Source of the DNA: Actinomycetota bacterium
GTDB lineage: Bacteria > Actinomycetota > Acidimicrobiia > IMCC26256 > JAENVU01
Reading direction: 5' to 3'
Assembly: GCA_016870395.1 (NCBI GenBank)
Contig: VGBT01000003.1
Span: forward strand, 1 to 64,000
Length of the DNA: 64,000 nucleotides
A model generated the notes under the pieces. It was not told the origin of the DNA, made no database searches, and saw nothing but the letters and a program-made list of their open reading frames with translations. The first letter of the stretch is position 1; each line of letters begins with the position of its first letter. Position numbers and translations under genes: made by a program. Below, piece after piece: positions 33,000 through 41,810 of this stretch.

Positions 33000-34445
33000 A
33001 TGACTGCAGGGCGGGGCAGGACCATCTGGCTCGCGGCGGCGTTCGCAGCCGTGAGCACCGTGGTCGCACCGGTTCCGGCGGGTGCTGCGCCCGAGGCCGG
33101 CGACGAGTGGGACCCGAGGATCGAGGCCATCGCCGAGGAGGTCGCCGACCTGCGCGGCCTCGAGTTCGAGGAGCCGGTCGAGGCGCTGTTCCTCGGCGAC
33201 AAGGCGTTCCGCAAGCGCGTCACGTCCGAGGAGGACGACCTCACGAAGTCCGACAAGTTCGACCTGCGCTTCAGCGAGGCCGAGCTGCGCGCGCTCGGAT
33301 TGGTGGGCGGCGACATCGACCTCTTCGCAACCGTCAACGAGGAGGTGGGATCCGGCGTCGTCGCGTACTACAACCCCGACAACGGTCGCATCGTGATCCG
33401 CGGCAAGCGGCTCGACCCGTTCACCAAGGTGTCGGTCGCCCACGAGCTGACCCACGCACTCCAGGACCAGCACTTCGACCTCGCGGCGCTCGACGAGCAG
33501 GCGGCCGACAGCTCGGGCGCCACCGAGGCGGTCACGGCGCTGGTCGAGGGGGACGCCACCCGCATCGAGCTCGAGTACCTCGACACCCTCGACGACGACG
33601 AGCAGGACCGCTACTGGGAGCAGGCCGAGACCTTCGGGACCGATCCGGACGAGCCGGTGCTCGACGAGCCCGTGGACGCGAGCTCGGCGCTCGCCGGTGC
33701 GACCTTCGACGCCCCGTACGCGCTCGGGCCGTCGATGGTGAGCATCCTCGAGGTCGACGGCGGCAACCGCCGGGTCGACCGGGCGTTCCGCCACCCGCCC
33801 ACGACCCAGCGCCAGATCCTCGATCCGCTGACGGTCCTCGACCGGGCCCCCGAGGCGACCGTGCGGCCCCCTCGGAGGCCCGAGGGCACGAAGGCGGCGT
33901 GGCCCGATGACCTCCCGCACGACCTCGGCGCGCTCGACGTGTTCTTCCTCCTGGCGAGCCGGCTTCCCGCGCTCGATGCGCTCGCTGCGGCCGACGACGT
34001 GAAGGCGGGGGCTGCGAACGCGTACCGGGACGACGGCGCGCTGTGCTTCGACGTCGCGTTCCGCACGTTCGACGAGTCGGGCGCGGCGCGGCTCTCGGGC
34101 GCGCTGAAGATGTGGGCCGCGGCGATGCCGCCGGGCGCGGTGACCCAGCGCGCCAACGGGCTCGGATTCCGCGTGTGTGATCCCGGCGATGCGGCGGCGG
34201 CACCACCCAACTCGGTGCTCGACGCGTTGACCTTCGTATCCGGCCGATCGGACATCGAGTGGGCGCTCTACGACTCGGGTCTCGACGCCGAGGAGACCGA
34301 GTGCGTGGCGGGCGGCGTGGTGACCACGCCCGAGTTCGCGAAGATCGTCTCCGCACAGAACGCAGGTGAGGAGCCCGCGGACGCCGACTACGAGGCCATC
34401 TGGGACGTCGTGGACGACGCGACCGAGGCCTGCATCGACGACTGA
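33000..34445 (+). CDS. Secreted zinc metallopeptidase-like protein
   Basis: A 481-residue exported protein. Residues 1-29 are a Sec signal peptide (GRTIWLAAAFAAVSTVVAPV, cleavage likely after AGA). The catalytic motif is VSVAHELTHALQDQHFDL, where HExxH binds zinc, and a downstream Glu in TALVEGDATRIELEY is the probable third ligand, giving a gluzincin-type site. YYNPDNGRIVIRG precedes the motif as the expected edge strand. Proteins with HELTHALQDQHFDL are widespread in actinobacteria and uncharacterised. The rest is acidic, with two Cys pairs possible. It ends in a convergent gap with metH. Confidence 0.82.
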   Translation: MTAGRGRTIWLAAAFAAVSTVVAPVPAGAAPEAGDEWDPRIEAIAEEVADLRGLEFEEPVEALFLGDKAFRKRVTSEEDDLTKSDKFDLRFSEAELRALGLVGGDIDLFATVNEEVGSGVVAYYNPDNGRIVIRGKRLDPFTKVSVAHELTHALQDQHFDLAALDEQAADSSGATEAVTALVEGDATRIELEYLDTLDDDEQDRYWEQAETFGTDPDEPVLDEPVDASSALAGATFDAPYALGPSMVSILEVDGGNRRVDRAFRHPPTTQRQILDPLTVLDRAPEATVRPPRRPEGTKAAWPDDLPHDLGALDVFFLLASRLPALDALAAADDVKAGAANAYRDDGALCFDVAFRTFDESGAARLSGALKMWAAAMPPGAVTQRANGLGFRVCDPGDAAAAPPNSVLDALTFVSGRSDIEWALYDSGLDAEETECVAGGVVTTPEFAKIVSAQNAGEEPADADYEAIWDVVDDATEACIDD

Positions 34446-34450
34446 AGCCG

Positions 34451-34472
34451 GCATCTTGCTGAGCGTCCCGGG
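34451..34472 (+). repeat. 22-bp dispersed repeat, copy 3
   Basis: GCATCTTGCTGAGCGT plus CCCGGG, one mismatch from copy 1. It lies in the 42-base gap between the convergent metallopeptidase and metH genes, as copies 1 and 2 do in their own convergent gap. Confidence 0.75.
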
Positions 34473-34487
34473 CCGCTGGCGATCCTC

Positions 34488-37400
34488 TTAGGCCACGAAG
34501 TACTTGGCCTCGGGGTGCGGGACGACGATCGCGCTGGTCGACTGCTCGGGCTCGAGCTGGCGTTCCTCGGTGAGCGCCACGTCGATCCGGGCCAGCTCGA
34601 GCAGCTCGTCGAGCTTGACCTGGTCGTCGAGGTCGGGGCACGCGGGATAGCCCCACGAGTAGCGGGAGCCCCGGTACTGCTGGCGGAACAGGCCGGCGAG
34701 GGACGGGCCGTCCTCGTCGGCGAAGCCCCACTCCTCACGGATCCGGCGGTGCCACAGCTCGGCGAGCGCCTCGGTCATCTCCACGGAGAGGCCGTGGCAG
34801 AGCAGGTAGTCCTGGTACCGGTTCGCGGCGAAGAGCTCGCGCTCGCGCTCGCTCGCCCGCGCCCCGACGGTGACGACGTGGAACGCCGCGTAGTCGACCT
34901 CACCCGAGTCGGCGGGGCGGAAGAAATCGGAGATGCAGAGGAACCGGTCCTTGCGCTGGCGGGGGAAGTGGAACCGCAGCCGCTCGTCGCGGCGGTCCTC
35001 GTCGCGCCATACGACCAGGTCGTCGCCTTCGCTGTTGACCGGGAAGTAGCCCCAGACGACGGCCGGTACGAGCCACCCCTCGGCCTTGGCGGCGTCGAGC
35101 TCGGACCGCAGGGTGGGGCGGATCCGGGCCTTGAACTCGTCGTCGGGCTCACCGCCTTCCGGGCGGAACTGCCACTGGTTGCGGAACAGCGCCGTCTCGT
35201 TGACGTACGTGGCGATCTCGTCCAGTGAGATGCCCTTGGCCACGCGCGCGCCCGGGAACGGCGGCGCGAAGACCGGCACATCCGTGGCGACATCGGAACG
35301 GGCCGGGACGGCCACGGTCTCGTCGGTGGGCTGTGAGCGCCGTGGCGGTAGGCGGCGGCCTCCCGGTGCACGGCCAAAGTCGGCATCGAGCGCGCCGGTG
35401 CGCTTGCCGTCCATCAGCGCGTCCATCGTGCGCAGCCCCTCGAAGGCGTCCTTCCCGTAGAAGAGGCGACCGTCGTAGACCTCACGCAGGTCGACCTCCA
35501 CGTAGTTGCGGGTGAGGGCGGCGCCGCCGAGGAGCACCGGGGTCTCGGCGAGCCCCAGCTCGTTCATCTCCTGCAGGTTCTCGCGCATGATGAGCGTGCT
35601 CTTCACCAGCAGGCCGCTCATGCCGATCGCGTCGGCCTCGACCTCCTTGGCCTTGTCGACGAAGTCCTGCAGCGGAGCCTTGATCCCGATGTTGTGGACC
35701 TCGTAGCCGTTGTTGGTGAGGATGATGTCGACGAGGTTCTTCCCGATGTCGTGCACGTCGCCCTTGACGGTGCCGATCACCACGACGCCCTTGCCGCCGG
35801 CGTCGGCCTTCTCCATGTGCGGCTCGAGGTACGCGACCGCGGTCTTCATGGTCTCGGCGCTCTGGAGCACGAACGGCAGCTGCATCTCGCCGCGGCCGAA
35901 GAGGTCGCCGACCACCTTCATCCCCTCGAGCAGCACGTCGTTGACGATCGAGAGCGCGGGTCTCCCGCCGGCCAGTGCCTCGTCGATCTCCGCGTCGATG
36001 CCGTCGCGCTCGCCGTCGATGATGCGGTGCTTGAGGCGGTCCTCCACGGGCCAGCCCGAACGGTCCTCCCGCTCGACGGCGCCGGCTTCGACGCCCTCGA
36101 ACAGGGCCATGAGCTCGGTGAGCGGGTCGTAGCCGTCGCGGCGCCGGTCGTAGACGAGGTCGAGCGCGACCTCGCGGGCATGGTCGTCGATCTTGTGCAT
36201 CGGGAGGATGCGGGCGGCGTGGACGATGGCGGCGTCGAGGCCGGCCTCCCTGCACTCGTGCAGGAAGACGCTGTTCAGCACGTGCCGAACCGCGGGCTTG
36301 AGCCCGAAGCTCACGTTCGAGAGCCCGAGCACCGTGGACGCGCCGGGGAGCTCCGCCTTGATCCGGCGGATCGCGTCGATCGTCTCGATGCCGTCGCGGC
36401 GCAGGTCCTCCTGGCCCGATCCGAGCGGGAACGTGAGCGGGTCGAAGATCAGGTCGGTGGGGTCGATGCCGTAGCGCTGGGTCGCCAGGTCGTAGATGCG
36501 GTGGCAGACCCGGAGCTTCCAGTCGGCGTCGCGAGCCTGACCCTCCTCGTCGATCGCGAGGCAGATGACGGCCGCGCCGTACTCGCGGGCGAGCGAGAAC
36601 ACGCGGTCGAGGCGCGAACCCGGGTGCTCGCCGTCCTCGAGGTTGGCGGAGTTGAGGATGGCCTTGCCGCCGGAGTGGCGCAGCCCGACCTCCATCACCT
36701 GGGGCTCGGTCGAGTCGAACACCAGGGGTAGCGCGGCCTGGGTGGCGAACCGGGACGCGACCCGCTCCATGTCGACGGTCCCGTCGCGCCCCACGTAGTC
36801 GACGCAGACGTCGAGCACGTGCGCGCCTTCCTTCACCTGTTCGCGGGCCATCTGCACGCAGGTGTCCCAGTCCTCGGCGAGCATGGCCTCGCGGAACTTC
36901 TTCGAGCCGTTCGCGTTGGTGCGCTCGCCGACCGCGAGGTACGAGAGCTCCTGCGCGTAGGGGACGGCGCTGTAGATGCTCGAGCAGCCGGGTTCGAACA
37001 CGGGCTCGCGTGGCGCCGGGGCGCGCGTGCCGAGGCGCTCGACGACGGCGCGCAGGTGCTCGGGCGTCGTGCCGCAGCAGCCGCCGACCACGTTGAGCCC
37101 GAACTCGGACACGAACCGTTCGTGCGCGTCGGCGAGCTGGTCGGGGGTGAGGTCGTAGTGGGTGTGGCCGTCGACGACCGACGGGAGCCCGGCGTTGGGG
37201 AGGCACGACAGGTACGTTCGGGCATGGCGCGCCAGGTAGCGCAGGTGCTCGGTCATCTCGGTGGGGCCGGTCGCGCAGTTGAGCCCGATCACGTCGGGCT
37301 GCATCGCCTCGAGGGCGTTGAGCGCCGCGCCGATCTCGGATCCCACGAGCATGCGCCCCGTGGTCTCCATGGTGACCTGCACCATGAGGGGGACCTCGCG

Positions 37401-37946
37401 GCCGGCGTCGGTCATCGCCCGGCGGCACGCGATCAGCGCGGCCTTCGCCTGGAGGAGGTCGTAGACGGTCTCGACGAGGAGCACGTCGGCGCCACCCTCG
37501 AGGAGCCCGGTCGCCTGGAGCTGGTAGTCGTCGCGGAGCACGGCGAAGGGGATCGCTCCGAGCGAGGGGAGGCGGGTGCCGGGTCCGATCGAGCCGATCG
37601 CCCAGCGCGGCCGCGCCGGGGTGGAGGCGGCCGCGGCGGCCTCCCTGGCGATCCGGGCGGCCGACACGTTGAGCTCGAAGGTCCGATCCGCGATGCCGTA
37701 CTCGGCGAGCACGAGGCCGAACGCGCCGAACGTCGCCGTCTCGACGGCGTCGACGCCGGCGGCGAAGTAGTCGTCGTGCATCGCCCGGATCAGGTCGGGC
37801 CGGGTGAGCACGAGATGCTCGTTGCAGCCCTCGAGGTCGGGCCCGCCGAAGTCGTCGGCTGTCAGGTCGCGGGCCTGGACCCAGGTTCCGAACGCCCCGT
37901 CGAGCACGAGGACGCGGGTGGCAAGGGCGTCGAGGAAGGTGGACAT
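34488..37946 (-). CDS. metH: MetH, cobalamin-dependent methionine synthase
   Basis: Transfers a methyl group from methyltetrahydrofolate to homocysteine through cobalamin. The 1152 residues have all four modules in order: homocysteine-binding barrel (1-310) with zinc Cys in LNCATGP and VVGGCCGTTPEH; pterin barrel (about 330-620, AVGERTNANGSKKFREAM); cobalamin cap and Rossmann domain (about 650-900) with the base-off motif GDVHDIGKNLVDI, whose His binds cobalt; and a C-terminal activation domain (HRRIREEWGFADEDG) that uses SAM. Length is about 70 residues below E. coli MetH. It is divergent from a cobalamin adenosyltransferase, 79 bases away; that gap is too short for a cobalamin riboswitch. 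Confidence 0.96.
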   Translation of the reverse strand: MSTFLDALATRVLVLDGAFGTWVQARDLTADDFGGPDLEGCNEHLVLTRPDLIRAMHDDYFAAGVDAVETATFGAFGLVLAEYGIADRTFELNVSAARIAREAAAAASTPARPRWAIGSIGPGTRLPSLGAIPFAVLRDDYQLQATGLLEGGADVLLVETVYDLLQAKAALIACRRAMTDAGREVPLMVQVTMETTGRMLVGSEIGAALNALEAMQPDVIGLNCATGPTEMTEHLRYLARHARTYLSCLPNAGLPSVVDGHTHYDLTPDQLADAHERFVSEFGLNVVGGCCGTTPEHLRAVVERLGTRAPAPREPVFEPGCSSIYSAVPYAQELSYLAVGERTNANGSKKFREAMLAEDWDTCVQMAREQVKEGAHVLDVCVDYVGRDGTVDMERVASRFATQAALPLVFDSTEPQVMEVGLRHSGGKAILNSANLEDGEHPGSRLDRVFSLAREYGAAVICLAIDEEGQARDADWKLRVCHRIYDLATQRYGIDPTDLIFDPLTFPLGSGQEDLRRDGIETIDAIRRIKAELPGASTVLGLSNVSFGLKPAVRHVLNSVFLHECREAGLDAAIVHAARILPMHKIDDHAREVALDLVYDRRRDGYDPLTELMALFEGVEAGAVEREDRSGWPVEDRLKHRIIDGERDGIDAEIDEALAGGRPALSIVNDVLLEGMKVVGDLFGRGEMQLPFVLQSAETMKTAVAYLEPHMEKADAGGKGVVVIGTVKGDVHDIGKNLVDIILTNNGYEVHNIGIKAPLQDFVDKAKEVEADAIGMSGLLVKSTLIMRENLQEMNELGLAETPVLLGGAALTRNYVEVDLREVYDGRLFYGKDAFEGLRTMDALMDGKRTGALDADFGRAPGGRRLPPRRSQPTDETVAVPARSDVATDVPVFAPPFPGARVAKGISLDEIATYVNETALFRNQWQFRPEGGEPDDEFKARIRPTLRSELDAAKAEGWLVPAVVWGYFPVNSEGDDLVVWRDEDRRDERLRFHFPRQRKDRFLCISDFFRPADSGEVDYAAFHVVTVGARASERERELFAANRYQDYLLCHGLSVEMTEALAELWHRRIREEWGFADEDGPSLAGLFRQQYRGSRYSWGYPACPDLDDQVKLDELLELARIDVALTEERQLEPEQSTSAIVVPHPEAKYFVA

Positions 37947-37955
37947 CGCCGAATC

Positions 37956-37961
37956 AGGCTA
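37956..37961 (-). promoter_or_regulatory. -10 element for metH
   Basis: TAGCCT on the minus strand, nine bases before the ATG at 37946. Confidence 0.45.
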
Positions 37962-38011
37962 GTGGAGGATCCCGGGCGCCCACGGGGAGAAGCGGGGCCG
38001 CCGGCGACTCG

Positions 38012-38017
38012 TAGACT
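38012..38017 (+). promoter_or_regulatory. Leaderless -10 element for the cobalamin adenosyltransferase
   Basis: TAGACT, eight bases before the GTG at 38026. Confidence 0.5.
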
Positions 38018-38025
38018 CGCCCGCA

Positions 38026-38580
38026 GTGAAGGTCTACACGCGCACCGGCGACGACGGCACGACGGCGCTGCTCTACGGCGGCCGGGTGCCGAAGGACGCG
38101 CCCGGGCCCACGGCCTACGGGGCGACCGACGAGGCGGTGGCCGCGCTCGGACTCGCCCGCGCCGAGGTCGGCGAGACCGACGAGCTGTTCTCGATCCTCG
38201 TCCGACTCCAGCGCGAGCTCTTCGTCGTGGGTGCCGAGCTCGCCACCGCGCCGGAGAACCGTCGCAAGCTCACCGACGGGACCACGCGGGTGACCGGAGC
38301 CATGGTCGGCGCTCTCGAGCCCCTGATCGACGACGTGACCGAGCGCTTCGACGCGCCGACGGAGTTCGTGCTCCCCGGCGAGAACCGGGTGGCCGCGGCG
38401 CTCGACGTCGCCCGCACCGTCGTGCGCCGGGCCGAGCGCGAGTGCGTGACCGCGACCTCGGTCGGCTGGCTCGAGCCAGAGAGCTTCGTCGTCGCGTACC
38501 TCAATCGACTCGCCGACCTCTGCTGGACGCTCGCGCGCTGGCAGGAGCACGGCTACCGCCCCGCGCGCGAGCGCGACTGA
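38026..38580 (+). CDS. PduO-type ATP:cob(I)alamin adenosyltransferase
   Basis: Makes adenosylcobalamin, the cofactor of methylmalonyl-CoA mutase (a mutase subunit is at 55.9 kb). The 184-residue product begins MKVYTRTGDDGTTALLYGG, the ATP-binding loop of the PduO family, and carries VVRRAERECV and YLNRLADLCW, its other conserved blocks. It is a cytosolic trimer in known members. The GTG start is probably leaderless. pepA follows 15 bases downstream in the same direction, and metH, the other cobalamin user, is divergent. Confidence 0.93.
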   Translation: MKVYTRTGDDGTTALLYGGRVPKDAPGPTAYGATDEAVAALGLARAEVGETDELFSILVRLQRELFVVGAELATAPENRRKLTDGTTRVTGAMVGALEPLIDDVTERFDAPTEFVLPGENRVAAALDVARTVVRRAERECVTATSVGWLEPESFVVAYLNRLADLCWTLARWQEHGYRPARERD

Positions 38581-38595
38581 CCCCCGGAGGATCAA

Positions 38596-40092
38596 GTGCC
38601 CGTAGCGTTCGCCGTCTCGACCGCGCCCGCCGACCAGGTGAAGGCCGACCTGCTGGCCGTACCGGTCTTCGCCGGCAACCTGCTCGGGCCGGGCGCCGAC
38701 GCCGTCGACCGCGCGCTCGGAGGCGGCCTGGCCGCGTTCATGACCGAGGCCGGCTTCGAGGCCAAGACCGGCCAGACGCTCGCGGTGCCCACGAACGGCG
38801 CGCTCGGTGCCTCGGCCGCCGTGCTCGTCGGCCTCGGTGCACGCGACGAGCTCACCGTCGACGCGTTCCGGAAGGCGGGCGCAGCGCTCGCGAAAGGTGC
38901 GACCAAGGTCGCGTCGGTCGTGACGACGCTGGCCGAAGCCGCGCCCGCGGCACTGGACCGGGCCGAGGTCGGCCAGGCGGTGGTGGAGGGCGTGCTCCTC
39001 GGCGGCTACGAGTTCCTCGGGTACAAGTCGGCCCCGATGCCGTCCAAGCTCGCGGAGGTCACGCTCGTCAGCCGGGCAGCCGCCACCCTGCGCCGCGGGG
39101 TCGAGCGCGGCGCGACGGTGGGCAGCGCCGCGATCTGGGCGCGTGACATCGTCAACACGCCTGCGAAGGACCTCTCCCCGGTCGAGTTCGCGAAGTCCGC
39201 GCAGCGGCTGCTGCGCGGTAAGGGCGTAAAGGTCGACGTGCTCGACGAGGCCGCCCTCAAGCGCGAGCGGTGCGGTGGGATCCTCGGTGTGGGCATGGGC
39301 TCCCAGCAGCCCCCGCGCCTCGTGAAGATGACCTACGCCCCAACCGGAGCGCGGGGCACGCTCGCGCTCGTCGGCAAGGGCGTGGTCTTCGACTCGGGCG
39401 GGCTGTCGCTCAAGCCGGCCGGTGGGATGGAGACCATGAAGACCGACATGGCCGGCGCGGCCGCGGTGATCGCCACGATGTCGGTGCTGCGCGACCTCGG
39501 GGTGAAGGCGAAGGTCGTCGCATTCACCCCGATGGTGGAGAACATGCCGAGCGGCACCGCGATCCGACCCGGCGACGTCCTCACGTTCCGCAACGGGAAG
39601 ACGGCCGAAGTGCTCAACACCGACGCCGAGGGTCGGCTGATCCTCGCCGACGCCCTCGCGCTCGCCGCCGAGGCGAAGCCCGACGCGATCGTCGACCTCG
39701 CGACGCTCACCGGTGCCTGCATGGTGGCACTGGGCGAGCGGATCGCCGGTCTCATGACGAACGACGAGCCCTGGGGCGACCAGGTGCGAGCTGCGGCCGA
39801 CCAGGTCGGCGAGCCGGTCTGGCCGCTGCCGCTGCCGAAGGACTACGAGAAGCTCATCGAGTCCGAGCTGGCCGACATACGCAACACGGCGACCTCCACC
39901 TACGGCGGCGCGCTCACCGCCGGACTGTTCCTGCAGCACTTCGTGGGTGAGGTGCCGTGGGTCCACCTCGACATCGCCGGCCCGTCGAGGGCGCCGTCCG
40001 ACAACGGCTACGTCCGCAAGGGAGGCACCGGCTTCGGCGTGCGCACCCTGGCAGAGGTCGCGACCAGGTTCCGCAAGCCGCGCCGCAAGTAG
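38596..40092 (+). CDS. pepA: Leucyl aminopeptidase (M17)
   Basis: Cytosolic hexameric zinc or manganese aminopeptidase. The 498 residues have an N-terminal macrodomain-like region and a catalytic domain with GKGVVFDSGGLSLKP (metal-binding Lys and Asp), METMKTDMAGAAAV, the family signature NTDAEGRLILADAL and the catalytic Arg in it. The start is GTG at 38596, five bases after GGAGG. It lies 15 bases after the adenosyltransferase gene and is probably co-transcribed with it. A long open frame on the opposite strand is a GC-bias shadow. Confidence 0.95.
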   Translation: MPVAFAVSTAPADQVKADLLAVPVFAGNLLGPGADAVDRALGGGLAAFMTEAGFEAKTGQTLAVPTNGALGASAAVLVGLGARDELTVDAFRKAGAALAKGATKVASVVTTLAEAAPAALDRAEVGQAVVEGVLLGGYEFLGYKSAPMPSKLAEVTLVSRAAATLRRGVERGATVGSAAIWARDIVNTPAKDLSPVEFAKSAQRLLRGKGVKVDVLDEAALKRERCGGILGVGMGSQQPPRLVKMTYAPTGARGTLALVGKGVVFDSGGLSLKPAGGMETMKTDMAGAAAVIATMSVLRDLGVKAKVVAFTPMVENMPSGTAIRPGDVLTFRNGKTAEVLNTDAEGRLILADALALAAEAKPDAIVDLATLTGACMVALGERIAGLMTNDEPWGDQVRAAADQVGEPVWPLPLPKDYEKLIESELADIRNTATSTYGGALTAGLFLQHFVGEVPWVHLDIAGPSRAPSDNGYVRKGGTGFGVRTLAEVATRFRKPRRK

Positions 40093-40125
40093 GGTCTTTT
40101 CGTCGTAGGCGGAGGGGGCTCGTCG

Positions 40126-41715
40126 GTGCGAGTTCGAAGGATCGTCGTCATGCTCGCGGTTGGACTGGTCGCGGCGGCGCTCGGGGCGCCGCCTGCCGGC
40201 GCGGTGCAGCTGCCGGCCGACGAGTACGAGGAGGTCGACGTCCAGATGCTGGACAACGACTACATCCCTCAGACGCTCACCCTCGACGCGGGCACGAACG
40301 TCGTGTGGACCAACGACGGCCGTACCGAGCACAACGTGATCCCCGACGACTCGGACGCGGGGTGGAAGAGCAACACGATCAAGCCGGACAAGACCTACGA
40401 CCACCTCTTCGACCAGCCCGGGGTGTACGGCTACTTCTGCTCCTTCCACGGCGCGCCGAAGCGCGGGATGTACGGCACGGTGATCGTGAAGAACGCCGAC
40501 GGAACCGTGCCGAAGGCGGCCAAGGAGCGCGCGCCGAAGCCCCGCGTCAACGGCAAGCCTCGGGTGCTGCGCGTGGCCGAGGGTCAGCGCATCCAGAAGG
40601 CGGTCGACAAGGCCGCGCCGGGCGACATGGTGCTCATCGAGCCGGGGGTCTACGAGGAAGCGGTCACCGTCACCACGGATCGGCTCGTGCTGCGCGGGCT
40701 CGACCGGAACAAGGTGATCCTCGACGGCGGTTACACGCTCGACAACGGGGTCAAGGTGCTCGACGCCGACGGCGTCGCGGTGGAGAACATGACCGCGCGC
40801 CGGTATACGCGCAACGGCTTCTTCTGGACCGGTGTCACCGGGTATCGGGGGTCGTACCTCACGACGACGCGCACCGGCGACTACGGCGTGTACGCCTTCG
40901 ACTCGACCGACGGGATCTTCGAGCACAGCTTCGCGTCGGGATCACCCGACGCGGGTTACTACATCGGTCAGTGCAACCCGTGCAACGCGGTGATCCGCGA
41001 CGTCTTCGCGGAATGGAACGGGCTCGGCTACTCGGGCACCAACGCGAGCGGCAACCTCTACGTCATCGACTCGGTGTGGACGAAGAACCGGGCCGGCATC
41101 GTGCCGAACAGCGGTGACGGCGAGCTCCTCGCCCCGCAGCACGACGCAGTGTTCGCCGGGAACCTCGTGATCGACAACAACAACGACAAGACACCGGCGA
41201 TCGACGCCGCGGTGCTCGGCTCCTACAACGGGATCATCGCCGCCGGGGCCAACGGCAACCTGATCACCAAGAACCGCGTGATCGACCACGAATACGTGGG
41301 GATCGGTGCGCTGCCCAACCCCGACAAGACGTTCTGGTCGTCCAACGACAACACGTTCACCGACAACGTCGTCGAGGGCTCCGGGCTCGCCGACCTCGGC
41401 ACGCTCGGCGGTGACCGCAACTGCTTCGCCGGCAACACCTTCGAGACCTCACGCCCGGCGAACATCGAGCAGGTGTACCCGTGCCCCAACGCGGTCCCGG
41501 CGCCGCAGGACCAGCTGCCGCCCGACCCGTTCCTCGCGGACAAGCCGCCCTCGGTCGACTACCGCAAGGCCAAGACGCCGAAGCCGCCGAAGCTGCCGGG
41601 CATGCGGAACCCGGCGAAGGCCAGGCCGCGCTCGGCGGTCGACATCGTGATCGCGGTCGACGTCGACGCCGTCGAGCTCCCCGACGAAAACGCCATCGCG
41701 AGGTTCAAGCGCTAG
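40126..41715 (+). CDS. Secreted cupredoxin fused to a right-handed beta-helix domain
   Basis: A 529-residue exported protein. Residues 1-26 are a signal peptide ending near PAGAVQ. Residues 35-125 form a plastocyanin-like domain with blue-copper ligands: His in RTEHNVIP, and Cys, His and Met in YFCSFHGAPKRGM. Residues 145-440 resemble the NosD/carbohydrate-binding beta-helix repeat (IQKAVDKAAPGDMVLIEPGVYEEAV, then repeated turns such as NLITKNRVIDHEYVGIG). NosD-type helices bind sugars or help copper insertion, so a copper role is plausible. A Lys/Pro-rich tail ends the chain. Start is GTG, 33 bases after pepA. Confidence 0.82.
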   Translation: MRVRRIVVMLAVGLVAAALGAPPAGAVQLPADEYEEVDVQMLDNDYIPQTLTLDAGTNVVWTNDGRTEHNVIPDDSDAGWKSNTIKPDKTYDHLFDQPGVYGYFCSFHGAPKRGMYGTVIVKNADGTVPKAAKERAPKPRVNGKPRVLRVAEGQRIQKAVDKAAPGDMVLIEPGVYEEAVTVTTDRLVLRGLDRNKVILDGGYTLDNGVKVLDADGVAVENMTARRYTRNGFFWTGVTGYRGSYLTTTRTGDYGVYAFDSTDGIFEHSFASGSPDAGYYIGQCNPCNAVIRDVFAEWNGLGYSGTNASGNLYVIDSVWTKNRAGIVPNSGDGELLAPQHDAVFAGNLVIDNNNDKTPAIDAAVLGSYNGIIAAGANGNLITKNRVIDHEYVGIGALPNPDKTFWSSNDNTFTDNVVEGSGLADLGTLGGDRNCFAGNTFETSRPANIEQVYPCPNAVPAPQDQLPPDPFLADKPPSVDYRKAKTPKPPKLPGMRNPAKARPRSAVDIVIAVDVDAVELPDENAIARFKR

Positions 41716-41810
41716 CGAGATCCTGGGCGGCGGCGCCGGCGGTCCGTAGCCGGTTCCGGTTTACCGGTGCTCAGTGTCGAGCCGCGAGCGGTCCGGGCCG
41801 CCCAGCGGGT

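Noticed and set aside
37947-38025. A cobalamin riboswitch in front of metH
   Set aside because: Only 79 bases separate metH from the divergent gene, each with its own -10 close to the start codon. A cobalamin riboswitch needs about 200 bases, and no B12-box-like core was seen.
37954-40926. A very long open frame on the minus strand opposite the adenosyltransferase, pepA and the cupredoxin gene
   Set aside because: The plus-strand genes have clear catalytic motifs, while this frame encodes a low-complexity Arg/Val/Asp-rich sequence without any domain. It is the usual antisense shadow of GC-rich codons.
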